A stretch of 64,000 bases of DNA, taken from Levilactobacillus mulengensis. GTDB taxonomy: Bacteria > Bacillota > Bacilli > Lactobacillales > Lactobacillaceae. Within the stretch, counting starts at the first letter, position 1, and the number at the start of each line of letters is the position of its first letter. Under the pieces are notes generated by a model. The model searched no databases, had not been told where the DNA came from, and worked only from the letters and a program-made list of their open reading frames with translations. The DNA is taken from NCBI RefSeq assembly GCF_003946045.1, contig NZ_RHNW01000002.1, forward strand, positions 62,001 through 126,000. Direction: 5' to 3'. A program made the position numbers and the translations under genes. Of the stretch, positions 44,450 to 52,783 are shown piece by piece.

Positions 44450-45074
44450 GCGCCGCCGTACTGGGAAGCTGGGCATCGGCGCCGGGCAACGGATCGGCGT
44501 TGATTGCCACCGTTAAGCACCCCGCCCGCTTGGCCGACTGCACCCCGGTCACGGTGTCTTCAAACGCGACACAGGCTGTGGCCGGTAAATCTAGCAACCG
44601 GGCCGCTGCCAAATACACGTCGGGGGCCGGTTTGCTGGCCTTGAGGCTACCTGCCGGAACGATGTGCTGAAAGATGTGCGTCAACTGGAGCCGTTCGATT
44701 TCGGCTGGCGCGTTGGTCGAGGCTGAGGCTAAGGCCAGCGGATACCCGGCCGCGACGAGTTCGTTGAGAAACGCCGTGACCCCGGGTAGCCGATTGGCTG
44801 GTGTCATGGCCGCCACGTACTGCCGGTATAGGTCGTTTTCGTGATCCGTAATCGTCTGCATTTCCGCCGGCGTGAACGCGCCTTGCCGGTTGGCCGAGGC
44901 CAGAATCGTTTGCAGGGAACCCAGGCGACTCATGCCGGGCAACACCTCGGCCAAGTTGGTCGTCCACGGAATGTCCAGTTCACCCGCAATAGCCTGCCAG
45001 GACGCCAAATGATACTGCCAAGAATCGGCAATCACGCCGTGGAGGTCGAAAAGAAATCCTTGAATTTTCGCCAT
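44403..45074 (-). CDS. HAD-superfamily hydrolase, beta-phosphoglucomutase-like, with altered DxD motif
   Basis: 223 residues of the beta-phosphoglucomutase subfamily. The N-terminal motif is FLFDLHGVIADS where active enzymes have FDLDGVI. The first Asp (nucleophile) is kept but the second, the general acid/base, is His (codon CAC). Other parts look intact: substrate loop PGVTAFLNELVAAGYPLALA, ASASTN, KASKPAPDVYLAAA and VAFEDTVTGVQSAKRAG. Mutase activity should therefore be impaired or changed. No maltose phosphorylase gene is nearby. The 3' end overlaps the convergent DUF488 gene. Confidence 0.88.
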   Translation of the reverse strand: MAKIQGFLFDLHGVIADSWQYHLASWQAIAGELDIPWTTNLAEVLPGMSRLGSLQTILASANRQGAFTPAEMQTITDHENDLYRQYVAAMTPANRLPGVTAFLNELVAAGYPLALASASTNAPAEIERLQLTHIFQHIVPAGSLKASKPAPDVYLAAARLLDLPATACVAFEDTVTGVQSAKRAGCLTVAINADPLPGADAQLPSTAALSLPAVLQALGQPDA

Positions 45075-45271
45075 GCTCGTTCCCCCTATTTAGCCAAGTG
45101 GTTGGACGTTCCTGGCGCCTTACCGGGCGGCTCTGATACGCTCAACCACACTTTTGGTCTTTGATTTAACCTTTAAGATATTTCAATTATACACCATCAC
45201 TTCACTCTTATTCCTTGGCAATTGCCGTGACAGTGACATGATTTAACTGTCCATTTAGACAGCCATAAAAT

Positions 45272-45321
45272 CAATAGAGACGTAGACCTATCATTCACGA
45301 TAGTCATCTACGTCTCTATTT
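45272..45321. terminator. Inverted repeat, possible terminator
   Basis: AATAGAGACGTAGA and TCTACGTCTCTATT are perfect 14-bp arms around a loop that itself can pair (CTATC...GATAG). Confidence 0.75.
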
Positions 45322-45337
45322 AATTGCCAAACCAAAA

Positions 45338-45369
45338 GAAGGTCAGCCACCAAATAGCAGCCAACCTTC
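45338..45369 (-). terminator. Probable terminator of the Usp gene
   Basis: GAAGGTTGGCTG...GGCTGACCTTC followed by TTTTGG on the minus strand, just after the Usp stop. Confidence 0.65.
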
Positions 45370-45384
45370 ATCGATTTGTTTAAA

Positions 45385-45843
45385 CTAACGAATGACAATC
45401 ACCGACACATCGGCCTTCTTCGTCAACCGTAGCCCAATGGCACCGGGCTTGCCGTGACTAGCAAAGTCCACGTCGGCACCGGAGACAATCAGGTCTGGCT
45501 GGAAGTCCGGCACGATCTTTTGCAAGATCACATCGTCCACGTCGCCACCTTCAGCGATGATGGCCCGGACTTCTTCGACACCAAAGGCCGTGGCCTTCTT
45601 GGCGTACTCCTGAACAACGCGGCGCAAGTGTTCACGCTTTTCGTTCAGCTTATCCGGCATCAAAGATTCATAAATACTAATGTCATTACTTTCCAGAACG
45701 GAAGCAATTCCCAGGTGAGCACCGTAGTCCTTCGCCATGGTCATCGCAAACCGAAACGCCCGACTAGTCGATGGACGATCATCCTCATCGATTGTAATCA
45801 AAATGCGTCGGAAAAACAGCGGATCATTACTTTCATCTGCCAT
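45385..45843 (-). CDS. Universal stress protein (UspA family)
   Basis: 152 residues with the Usp fold: RRILITIDEDDRPSTSRAFRFAM at the N-terminus, GAHLGIASVLE strand, and a C-terminal DLIVSGADVDFASHGKP and ADVSVIVIR. The ATP-binding motif G-x2-G-x9-G-S/T is not seen, so this is probably a non-ATP-binding type. The start follows GGAGGG at some distance. It is monocistronic. Two inverted repeats downstream can terminate it. Confidence 0.92.
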   Translation of the reverse strand: MADESNDPLFFRRILITIDEDDRPSTSRAFRFAMTMAKDYGAHLGIASVLESNDISIYESLMPDKLNEKREHLRRVVQEYAKKATAFGVEEVRAIIAEGGDVDDVILQKIVPDFQPDLIVSGADVDFASHGKPGAIGLRLTKKADVSVIVIR

Positions 45844-46097
45844 AATCAGTTAATTCCCTCCAAATGAATGATTCGGCCCCCATTGTATCATATCTGGCAA
45901 TGAAACTGGGACTTAATCTTTTCATTTCATATCATATTCGTGTAGTCGTGTTACTGAAACTGGTCCTCATGGGTTCTATCGGTGAGCCGTCTAGAGACGA
46001 TAAAAGGCCAGGACACTAGGTCCCAGCCTCATGAAACAAATTCAATTAAATTTACGTCGACTCAAACCGACCAATGATAACTACTCACCGACCAGCG

Positions 46098-46378
46098 ACC
46101 CAAACTAGTGTCAGCCGCAGGGCTGGGAAAACTGGGCCGGTCGTGGGAGTGACCAGAGGCGCGCCAAGGTGCCCGGCTGTGTCGATGTTCTTAGCTGAGC
46201 ATTTTTCTCAGCTTAGAACATGGGACACCTTTGAGACCGCACTTCGGCTCAAAGTTGAGGTGGAAGCCCGCCCTTTGGCTGGAACCGGCCCCACAGCAGG
46301 GCGCCTTGAGCGCGCCGCCGGGAACGGACACGACCAGGCCCAGTTTTCACCAGCCCGGAGGCAATCAAAAAACTAGTT
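46098..46378 (+). repeat. Structured repeat, class B, complete (copy 28)
   Basis: Outer ends AAACTAGTGTCAGCC and AAAACTAGTT. Basal stem GGCTGGGAAAACTGGGCC against GGCCCAGTTTTCACCAGCC, inner stem CAAGGTGCCCGGCTGTG/CACAGCAGGGCGCCTTG, hairpin GCTGAG/CTCAGC, CTTTGAGACCG/CTCAAAG. The right end holds the TAG stop codon of the BCCT gene. Confidence 0.94.
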
Positions 46379-47986
46379 AGCGTGGTCTGGTGATAAGATC
46401 ATTGGGCCGCGGACGGCGCGTGGCAATTCAACCGTAATCCGCCGAACAACAACGGGTTGTGGCACCACCACAGGAGCGACCTTAGGCTTAGCTGCCAGCA
46501 TATGCCAAATGGAATGCAACAACAGGATGCAGACGAACATCAGTGGGAAACCGGCAATCGTTGACACGGTTTGCACGGTCTTGAAGCCCCCGACCATCAC
46601 AATCCCGAAGGAGAAGATGATGAAGACGATTACCCAGATCATCCGGTTCCAGCGACTAGGTTCCTGGCCGTCATCCAAGTGTAAACTCGTGAAGGATGAC
46701 ACGATGAACGCGGACGATGAAATCGTCGTGGCCAAGAAGATAAAGCAGGAAATACAGTACAATGCCAGAATGATCATCTTAAATGGCAACGTCGCAATCA
46801 CCGTGGCAACCACGGCGGCTTGACCCTGCGTGTTTAAAATGTGGACCAAGTTAACAGCCCCGGTCCGTTGAAGCCACAAGGAGTACCCACCAAAGATGGC
46901 GTAGAAACTCATGCACCCTAAGGCCCCGTAGGTTAACATGCCGACTAAGACCTGACGAATCGTCCGGCCCTTAGAGATCCGGGCAATGAACAGCCCCATA
47001 ACGGGCATGTAAGACAACCACCAGCCCCAGTAGAAAATAGTTTCCTGCTGCGCAGTGGCGTCCCCACCGTTAGGTAACGTGTTGGTCGACATCGCCACAA
47101 ACTTTTGCGCCATCAACCCAATACTGTTGGTTTCAGAATTTAAAATGTAAACCGTTGGTCCGATAATTAAAATAATGGCTAAGAGGCCCAGCGCCGTCCA
47201 GATGTGGGCGGAACTTAACCGGTTGATCCCACCGTTTAACCCGTGGAATACCGTCACGGCAAATAAAATAAACAGGATAATGAAGAGCTCAATTTTTAGC
47301 ATCAAGTTGTCTTGAACACCTGTAAGCCGGCTCAGAACTTTGGAAATAATCGGAATTTCCATCCCGACGGACGAGCCGATCCCGCCCATGATTCCAAAGA
47401 CGACCAGGAAGTCAACGACGTGGCGAGCCACGACCTTGCCCTTACTGTCCCCTTGCAAACTGGTGATAGCGGCACTGACCCGTTGGACCTTACCGTGCTT
47501 CACGTACAGCACGTAAGCAATCGCAATCGTGGCCGGCGCGAACATCATCCACGCCATGGGCCCCCAGTTGAATTGCCCCAACATGTGCGCTGCGCTGTAG
47601 GCGTTGCTTGAGAATGGCTTGAAGCCAAACGCCGGGTGCTGCAGGTAGCGCAGTGGATCAACGATGGACAGCATCAAGATACTGGCATCGATTGCCGTTG
47701 CGAAGACCATGCTCCCCCACTGGAAGTTGCTGTAGTGGGGCTTGTCCTCAGGGTCACCTAATTTTACCTTACCAAACTTACCAAATGCCAAATACATAAA
47801 AAATAAAAAGTTGACCACGTACACCATCATATAAGCCCATGACATGCGAGTATCAATCCAATTCAAGATTGAGCTAAGGGTAGCCTGTAACTGGCCGCCA
47901 CCTAAAATAAATAGCAATGACGCGAGAATAAATAAAACGATGGTTGGTACGAATACTAACTTATCAATATTTTTACGCGCTAAAAT
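46373..47986 (-). CDS. BCCT-family transporter (betaine/carnitine/choline type), probable ATT start
   Basis: About 537 residues with twelve spans, BCCT family. The hallmark tryptophan-rich segment is YWGWWLSYMPVMGLFIARIS in the middle, with FPLMFVCILLLHSIWHM near the end. Likely substrate is an osmolyte such as betaine or carnitine. A GAGGAGG site at 47994-48000 is followed at 7 bases by ATT (47986), and the frame from there is open and family-like (ARKNIDKLVFVPTIVLF). No ATG, GTG or TTG exists between that site and a TTG at 47917, which would remove the first helix. I therefore favour an ATT start or an undetected change. The stop lies in the end of a structured repeat. Confidence 0.88.
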   Translation of the reverse strand: MLARKNIDKLVFVPTIVLFILASLLFILGGGQLQATLSSILNWIDTRMSWAYMMVYVVNFLFFMYLAFGKFGKVKLGDPEDKPHYSNFQWGSMVFATAIDASILMLSIVDPLRYLQHPAFGFKPFSSNAYSAAHMLGQFNWGPMAWMMFAPATIAIAYVLYVKHGKVQRVSAAITSLQGDSKGKVVARHVVDFLVVFGIMGGIGSSVGMEIPIISKVLSRLTGVQDNLMLKIELFIILFILFAVTVFHGLNGGINRLSSAHIWTALGLLAIILIIGPTVYILNSETNSIGLMAQKFVAMSTNTLPNGGDATAQQETIFYWGWWLSYMPVMGLFIARISKGRTIRQVLVGMLTYGALGCMSFYAIFGGYSLWLQRTGAVNLVHILNTQGQAAVVATVIATLPFKMIILALYCISCFIFLATTISSSAFIVSSFTSLHLDDGQEPSRWNRMIWVIVFIIFSFGIVMVGGFKTVQTVSTIAGFPLMFVCILLLHSIWHMLAAKPKVAPVVVPQPVVVRRITVELPRAVRGPMILSPDHAN

Positions 47987-48295
47987 AAATAATCCTCCTC
48001 ATTTGTTTCCTGCGAGCCAAGCTCCCAGCGGATGGTGCCTCAATTAGATTGTACGAAAAAAGCGCGGTTCCAGGGTCGTTATCCGAGCTACCTGTACAGC
48101 GCGCTACCGTTGAATACAAATTGCTTTCGAAAATCTTCTTAAAGCGATATCCAAAGTCTATTATACGCGGTCGAATTAATTAGTAAAATCTTGCTGGACG
48201 ATAAGTTTTTTCTGCGGCAAATAAACCGGTTACATGCCACGTCATGTTAGGAATCTAAGAATTTGATTAGAATTTCTAGATTTCTGAAAATGGCC

Positions 48296-48904
48296 CTACT
48301 TTTGCAACTTATCGGGCCATTCTTGCAAAGCCTTGGCATTACCAGTTTCACTGTTGTCAATTTCCTTGATGACGCGGGCAGGGTTGCCGGCAATCACCAC
48401 GTTATCCCCGAAGGATTTGGTGACCACGGAACCGGCGCCAACGACCACGTTGTCCCCCAACGTCACGCCGGGCAGAATCGTGACCCGGCCACCGAGCCAG
48501 GCGTTATCGCCAATGGTAATCGGCGCACCCATTTCAACATCGTGGGTCCGCGCCATCGCGTTCAACGGGTGAACCGGCGTGTAGAGACCAATGTTGGGGC
48601 CGAAGTAACAGTTGCGGCCAATCGTGATTGGACAGGTGTCCAGGAAGGTCATGTCGTAGTTACCATAGAAGTGGTCGCCGATGTGAATGTTCCAGCCGTA
48701 GTCAAACGTAAAGCTGGCTTCGACAAAGAAATCATCCCCGGTATCGCTGATCAGTTGCTTGTAAGCAGCATTGCGTTGCTGATTGTCTGGTAATTGGTTC
48801 GCAGCCTGTAAGGTCTTGCGAGCCAGCACCCGCCGGTCGATCAGTTCCTTATCAAATTGGTCATAGGGTTGTCCCGCCGTCATTTTTTCGCGTTCAGTTG
48901 CCAT
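48296..48904 (-). CDS. Sugar O-acetyltransferase (maltose/galactoside type)
   Basis: 202-residue acetyl-CoA-dependent acetyltransferase of the Maa/LacA family with left-handed beta-helix repeats. N-terminal MATEREKMTAGQPYDQFDKE and RRVLARKTLQ form the Mac domain. The catalytic His is in YTPVHPLN, followed by ITIGDNAWLGGRVTILPGV and VVVGAGSVVTKSF. The physiological acceptor is unknown, probably a sugar. Start follows GGAGTG. It is single, with the BCCT gene downstream. Confidence 0.94.
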   Translation of the reverse strand: MATEREKMTAGQPYDQFDKELIDRRVLARKTLQAANQLPDNQQRNAAYKQLISDTGDDFFVEASFTFDYGWNIHIGDHFYGNYDMTFLDTCPITIGRNCYFGPNIGLYTPVHPLNAMARTHDVEMGAPITIGDNAWLGGRVTILPGVTLGDNVVVGAGSVVTKSFGDNVVIAGNPARVIKEIDNSETGNAKALQEWPDKLQK

Positions 48905-49003
48905 AATTCAAATCACTCCTCTGTTTCCATGATAACACTCTGCTTCTTTTGGTGTTTGGGTTCGAGGCATAAGGGTCAAGGTCAAGAGCAGTGCAGAAGC
49001 GTT

Positions 49004-49181
49004 CCGCCTGCGGCTGGCAGGGACCGCACACCTCTGGGGCACGGGGCAAGCCAAAGCACGGTCTTGCCCCTCGCTGGGTGCCTCGTAACCCCCGAGTCAC
49101 CCAGACGTCCCGTGCCCTAGGCTGAGAAAGAACCTCAGCCAATGCCACCGACACAGGCAGTGATTCCTGCCAGCCTCCGAC
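49004..49181 (-). repeat. Structured repeat, class C (copy 29)
   Basis: Outer stem GGCTGGCAGG/CCTGCCAGCC with CCGCAGGC at one end and CGGAGG at the other. Core GCCTGTGTCGGTGGCA, GGCTGAGG/CCTCAGCC-like hairpin, CTGGGTGACTCGGGGG, and GGCAAGACCGTGCTTTGGC. Confidence 0.9.
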
Positions 49182-49348
49182 TCCACAGGTTGTGCGCTGA
49201 TGCTGACTTGGGATGAGCCCGTCGAAGCGGCGTGTGGTGGGTCCAACTATTATTGATGCGTCGAGTCTTGAGTGGTTACAAACCGTGATGTCAGTTTAAT
49301 CATTGTCTCTGCATCTCTGCCAAATCCATTGTAAAAAATGTTGTAAAC

Positions 49349-49472
49349 AAAAAGGTCGTCCACCAGCATAAACTGACAGACGACCAACAAAACATCTAAA
49401 AATTTCAATTAACGACTGCCGCACCCACGGCAACACCACACCCAGAAACTAACGCGTAACGGGCTAAACCAG
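49349..49472. repeat. Flank direct repeat, first copy
   Basis: About 120 bp beginning AAAAAGGTCGTCCACCAGC and ending GGGCTAAACCAGT. It is repeated at 49703-49808 with one small internal deletion. Each copy runs directly into the left end of a structured repeat. Confidence 0.88.
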
Positions 49473-49683
49473 TGTCAGCCGCAGGGCTGGGAAAACTGGG
49501 CCAGTCGTGGGAGTGACCAGAGGTGAGCCAAGGTGCCCGGCTGTGTCGATGGACTTGGCTGGGGTTCTTTCCCAGCCTAGTTCCATGGGACAACCTTTGA
49601 GACCGTTTCTCAGGCTCAAAGTTGAGGTGGAAGCCCGATTCACAAGCTGGAACCGGCCCCACTTGAGCTCACCACCGGGAACG
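49461..49683 (+). repeat. Structured repeat, class B lacking the right arm (copy 30)
   Basis: Left arm and core are intact (GTGACCAGAGGTGAGCC, CTGTGTCGATGGAC, GGCTGGGG/CCCAGCC, CTTTGAGACCG/CTCAAAG) up to CTCACCACCGGGAACGG. CCCCACAG is damaged and the closing basal arm is absent. Confidence 0.88.
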
Positions 49684-49702
49684 GTAACAATCAGCTTTAT
49701 AT

Positions 49703-49808
49703 AAAAAGTCGTCCACCAGCGTAACCTGACAGACGACCAATAAAACATCAAAAATTTCAACCAACGACTGCCGCACCCAGGAACTAACGCGTAACGGGCT
49801 AAACCAGT
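49703..49808. repeat. Flank direct repeat, second copy
   Basis: Second copy of the 49349-49472 sequence, beginning AAAAAGTCGTCCACCAGC, leading into the complete class A copy. Confidence 0.88.
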
Positions 49809-50010
49809 ATCAGCCGCAGGGCTGGTGAAAATGGACTCAGCCGTGGGAGTTACCTTAGCGGGTTTCCCGCTTAGGTAACTGCTATCTTTGAGACGCGTTC
49901 TTCGGCTCAAAGTAAGTCTGGAGACCGCCTTTCGGCTCCAGACGTGCGCCCACAGCGTCACGGCCCATTTTCACCAGCCCGGAGGCACTGACAACGACCC
50001 ATTTAACCAG
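49796..50010 (+). repeat. Structured repeat, class A, complete (copy 31)
   Basis: Basal stem GGGCTGGTGAAAATGG/CCATTTTCACCAGCCC. Hairpin 1 GTTACCTTAGCGGG/CCCGCTTAGGTAAC is a compensated G-C to A-T change from other A copies. Ends GGAGGCACTGAC...TTTAAC. Confidence 0.93.
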
Positions 50011-50019
50011 CCCCAAGCG

Positions 50020-50490
50020 TTATTCCGCAGTGCCGGTAGGCGTGGTGGCGACGGGCATGTCTTGTTCGCTGAGAATCCAAGTAATCCCGTAAGCATCCAC
50101 AATCTGTCCCATCTTGCCACCCAACGATTGCTTGGCAAACGGACTGATGACCTTAACATCAGACTTCACCAATCGCTGGTACAGTGCATCCAACGCTTTC
50201 ACACTGGCACTGTCGTCCTCGTTGACCGCTAACATCAGTGAAATCAATGTGGACGATGTTGGTTGCCCCATTAACGCATCGGCACATTGAATATCTAACC
50301 CCATGATTTGAAAGCCACCGCGCATCGTCATTTTTTCCAGGTCGACCGCTGGATCTAGGCCGAACCGTTCTGCTTCCGCCACCGTTGGACTGACCCGGTA
50401 GGCATTGGTTGCGCCGAATACACTCTGATAATACGCAATGGCGTCTTTGGCATTTTCAAACTCCAAGTATGGAATTAATTTTGCTTGCAT
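50020..50490 (-). CDS. VOC-superfamily PhnB-like protein
   Basis: 156 residues of the PhnB/glyoxalase-like group. MQAKLIPYLEFENAKDAIAYYQSVFGA is the usual beginning, followed by MRGGFQIMGLDIQ and the late PFAKQSLGGKMGQIVDAYGITWIL, where many members read FWG...DPFGV. No enzyme activity can be assigned. The start at 50490 follows ATGGGGTA. The 12 residues after the last strand are low complexity (TTPTGTAE). Confidence 0.87.
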   Translation of the reverse strand: MQAKLIPYLEFENAKDAIAYYQSVFGATNAYRVSPTVAEAERFGLDPAVDLEKMTMRGGFQIMGLDIQCADALMGQPTSSTLISLMLAVNEDDSASVKALDALYQRLVKSDVKVISPFAKQSLGGKMGQIVDAYGITWILSEQDMPVATTPTGTAE

Positions 50491-50607
50491 CGTCGGTACC
50501 CCATTCAATACTAAATTTTTGGTAAATCCAGGCTAGTCCCTGGATTCTCGGGTCCTAGTTCCCCCAATTAGATAACCCGCACAAACTTTCTAGGTCTCAT
50601 TATACCC

Positions 50608-51522
50608 TTAATTATCTCCAAACGGTAGGTTCCGCAAACTTTCGGCAATGTCCGCCACCGATTGCGCCGTCGTCTGGTGCGACTGTGTGGCCGCACTAGA
50701 CTGCGCTGGCTTCGCTGCCGATGCTGGTTTGGCCGCCACCGGCTTAGTCGTCGTAGCTGGTTGCGCCTTGGCCACCGCTTCATGCCGGTGCGTGACCGGT
50801 TGTTTCTCAGCGTCACGGCGCATGCCATCCATCGTTTCGTTTAATAAATGATCGACGAACACGTTCCCTTGATTAGTCGCGTGCCCCTTGGTCCAGCGAT
50901 AGTTGAGATTGCTAAATTGTGGCAACAGGCGATCCACGTCTTGCCAGAGCTCCGCGTTGACCAGTGGTCCGGCACTGCGCTTCCAGCCGCGGCGTTTCCA
51001 CCCGGCGAGCCAGCCCTTGTTGACAGCATTCAAAACGTACTGAGAATCCAACACAAATAGGATGCTTTCAGCCGTCTGACCTAAGTCGACCAGCTTCTGC
51101 AGGGCATTACGAAAGGCCATGATTTCCATTCGGTTGTTGGTCGCGCCAAACTCACCGGCGGAACCGGTCTCGATGGCATCGGGCAATTCGATGCGGTAGG
51201 CCCAGGCCGCCTTGTCAACGTCCTTCACGTGCCCGCCAGCGACGTTCCCGGTGTTTCGCGAGCCACCATCGGTATAGACCGTGATTGTGGCTGAGACGGG
51301 AGCTGAGGCCGATTTACTGGTGGCTGCCCGGCTCGTTTTGGCTGAGCGATGGGCAGGTGTTTTCACTGCGCTACCCTGCATAAAGGCCTTGGCCTCAGCC
51401 TCGGTGGTAAAACTTTTGTACTGTGCGCCGGAAAATCCGTTGACTTGCTTCTGCGTTTCCGGCCACGTGCGGTAGATGCCTGGCTGCTTGCCGCGTCTGA
51501 CCGCATAGTATTTTTGTGCCAA
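50608..51522 (-). CDS. Ribonuclease H with N-terminal viroplasmin-like domain
   Basis: 304 residues. The N-terminal 50 residues (KYYAVRRGKQPGIYRTWPE, then FSGAQYKSF) are the caulimovirus viroplasmin-type RNA/DNA hybrid-binding domain. After an Ala/Ser/Lys linker comes an RNase H1 domain with the acidic residues in VYTDGGSRN (Asp 85), NRMEIMAF, LDSQYVLN and NVFVDHLLN. The C-terminal 70 residues are Ala/Pro/Gln-rich linker with a short conserved-looking end (VADIAESLRNLPFGD). It degrades RNA in RNA-DNA hybrids. Single gene. Confidence 0.94.
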   Translation of the reverse strand: MAQKYYAVRRGKQPGIYRTWPETQKQVNGFSGAQYKSFTTEAEAKAFMQGSAVKTPAHRSAKTSRAATSKSASAPVSATITVYTDGGSRNTGNVAGGHVKDVDKAAWAYRIELPDAIETGSAGEFGATNNRMEIMAFRNALQKLVDLGQTAESILFVLDSQYVLNAVNKGWLAGWKRRGWKRSAGPLVNAELWQDVDRLLPQFSNLNYRWTKGHATNQGNVFVDHLLNETMDGMRRDAEKQPVTHRHEAVAKAQPATTTKPVAAKPASAAKPAQSSAATQSHQTTAQSVADIAESLRNLPFGDN

Positions 51523-51797
51523 ATGTATCCCTACTTTCGAACTAATTCTTAGCTAGTTTACCATACTTTTCCCCGTGATTATTGAAATCCGCTATTACCA
51601 AATTTATGGACGCGGCACCATCGACCGCCCCTCACCTAAAACTTTTTTGCGTAAACCTTAATAATCCGGAAAAACTCGTGAATTTAGAGCGTAAATTGTT
51701 TTCATAACTTTTAGATTATGCTAATCTAGAAGGTGTGAAATAATGACCGGAGAACGACCATTTTTACGATGTTTTTATTATTTTGAGGGGGTTTTTC

Positions 51798-52268
51798 ATG
51801 AAGAATCCGATCCGTGCGACCATCATAACCGTCGACCAAGCTCGTGCCATGCTGAAGGACCAGCGTGAACAGCGCGATGAACGTTTTCCGCAACTAGCAG
51901 TCTCCGGTCAATACATCTTACCAGACTATCGGTTAACCCGTAAGCGGGAAGCCTTTAAGATTCGGCGTCACACATTTTTGAAGAAGCATTTCCGCTCCTA
52001 CGTGGCGTTCGATTCCGACAACGGCCAGACCCTGTGGATTCACAACTTCCCCAGCCTGTCTGAAGCTTGCTTCTGGTTAAACACCGGCTTAAAGCCTGGC
52101 GACACCGACTCGACCAGCTCCTATCAGGAATGGAAGACCGAACACACTGCTGAAATTGAGGTTCTGAAGGAACAACTCAGAACGCAACACCACGAAAAGA
52201 AAAAGCCCGTTGCGACGCCGAAACCAGCGACCGTAACCGTCAAAAAGACCAAGCACGTGAAGAAATAA
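51798..52268 (+). CDS. Hypothetical basic protein, 156 residues
   Basis: I do not recognise a family. Residues 1-100 look folded (RATIITVDQARAMLKDQREQ, YVAFDSDNGQTLWIHNFPSL, EACFWLNTGLKPGD). The last 25 are Lys/Pro/Thr-rich and probably disordered. The start at 51798 is preceded by GAGGGGG; an in-frame TTG upstream overlaps that site. The upstream region has a gene-free stretch of 275 bp, AT-rich, with no structured repeat. Two terminator hairpins follow. Confidence 0.78.
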   Translation: MKNPIRATIITVDQARAMLKDQREQRDERFPQLAVSGQYILPDYRLTRKREAFKIRRHTFLKKHFRSYVAFDSDNGQTLWIHNFPSLSEACFWLNTGLKPGDTDSTSSYQEWKTEHTAEIEVLKEQLRTQHHEKKKPVATPKPATVTVKKTKHVKK

Positions 52269-52283
52269 ACGCGCGTGGCAGCT

Positions 52284-52323
52284 AAAACGTCATCCCCAGC
52301 AATCGCTAGGAATGGCGTTTTTG
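52284..52323 (+). terminator. Terminator hairpin
   Basis: AAAACGTCAT...ATGGCGTTTTTG, 16 bp after the hypothetical gene. Confidence 0.75.
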
Positions 52324-52338
52324 TTTACCTGAAATTAA

Positions 52339-52384
52339 AAGACCCGTTCACCCAACCACGATGGCTGAGGTGAACGGGTCTTGT
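52339..52384. terminator. Second terminator hairpin
   Basis: AAGACCCGTTCACC...GGTGAACGGGTCTT, perfect 14-bp arms, T-rich on one side. Confidence 0.8.
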
Positions 52385-52497
52385 TGTCTTTGTTAGGTTA
52401 ATTATTCGTAAGACACAACGATGACTGTCCCGCAGATAGTCCCCTTGCCCATGATAGACAAGTACAACAGTGAAGACAGTCCCCGCAAGTCCACGAA

Positions 52498-52783
52498 CTA
52501 AACCAGTGTCAGCCGCAGGGCTGGGAAAACTGGGCCGGTCGTGGAAGTGACCAGAGGCGAGCCAAGGTGCCCGGCTGTGTCGATGGTCTTAATAGAGTGA
52601 TTTTCTCTATTTAGAGCATGGGACAACCTTTGAGACCGCACTTTGGCTCAAAGTTGAGGTGTAAGCCCGCTCTTCGGCTGGAACCGGCCCCACAGCAGGG
52701 CTCCTTGAGCTCGCCGGCGGGAACGGACGCGACCAGGCCCAGTTTTCACCAGCCCGGAGGCGCTGTACCAACACCTAGTTTAG
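52498..52783 (+). repeat. Structured repeat, class B, complete (copy 32)
   Basis: CTAAACCAGTGTCAGCC start, CTAGTTTAG end. Basal stem GGCTGGGAAAACTGGGCC/GGCCCAGTTTTCACCAGCC. Hairpin AATAGAG/CTCTATT is a further compensated version. CTTTGAGACCGC/CTCAAAG, AGCCCGCTCTTCGGCT. The right end supplies the TAA stop codon of the cytosine deaminase gene. Confidence 0.94.

Noticed and set aside
45113-45134. Solo end of a structured repeat (CGCCTTACCGGGCGG)
   Set aside because: It matches the end of copies 11 and 18, but 20 bp without a partner arm is too little to list as a copy.
47918-47986. Frameshift at the start of the BCCT gene
   Set aside because: The frame is continuous from the ribosome binding site through helix 1 with sensible residues, so an unusual start codon explains it without a shift.
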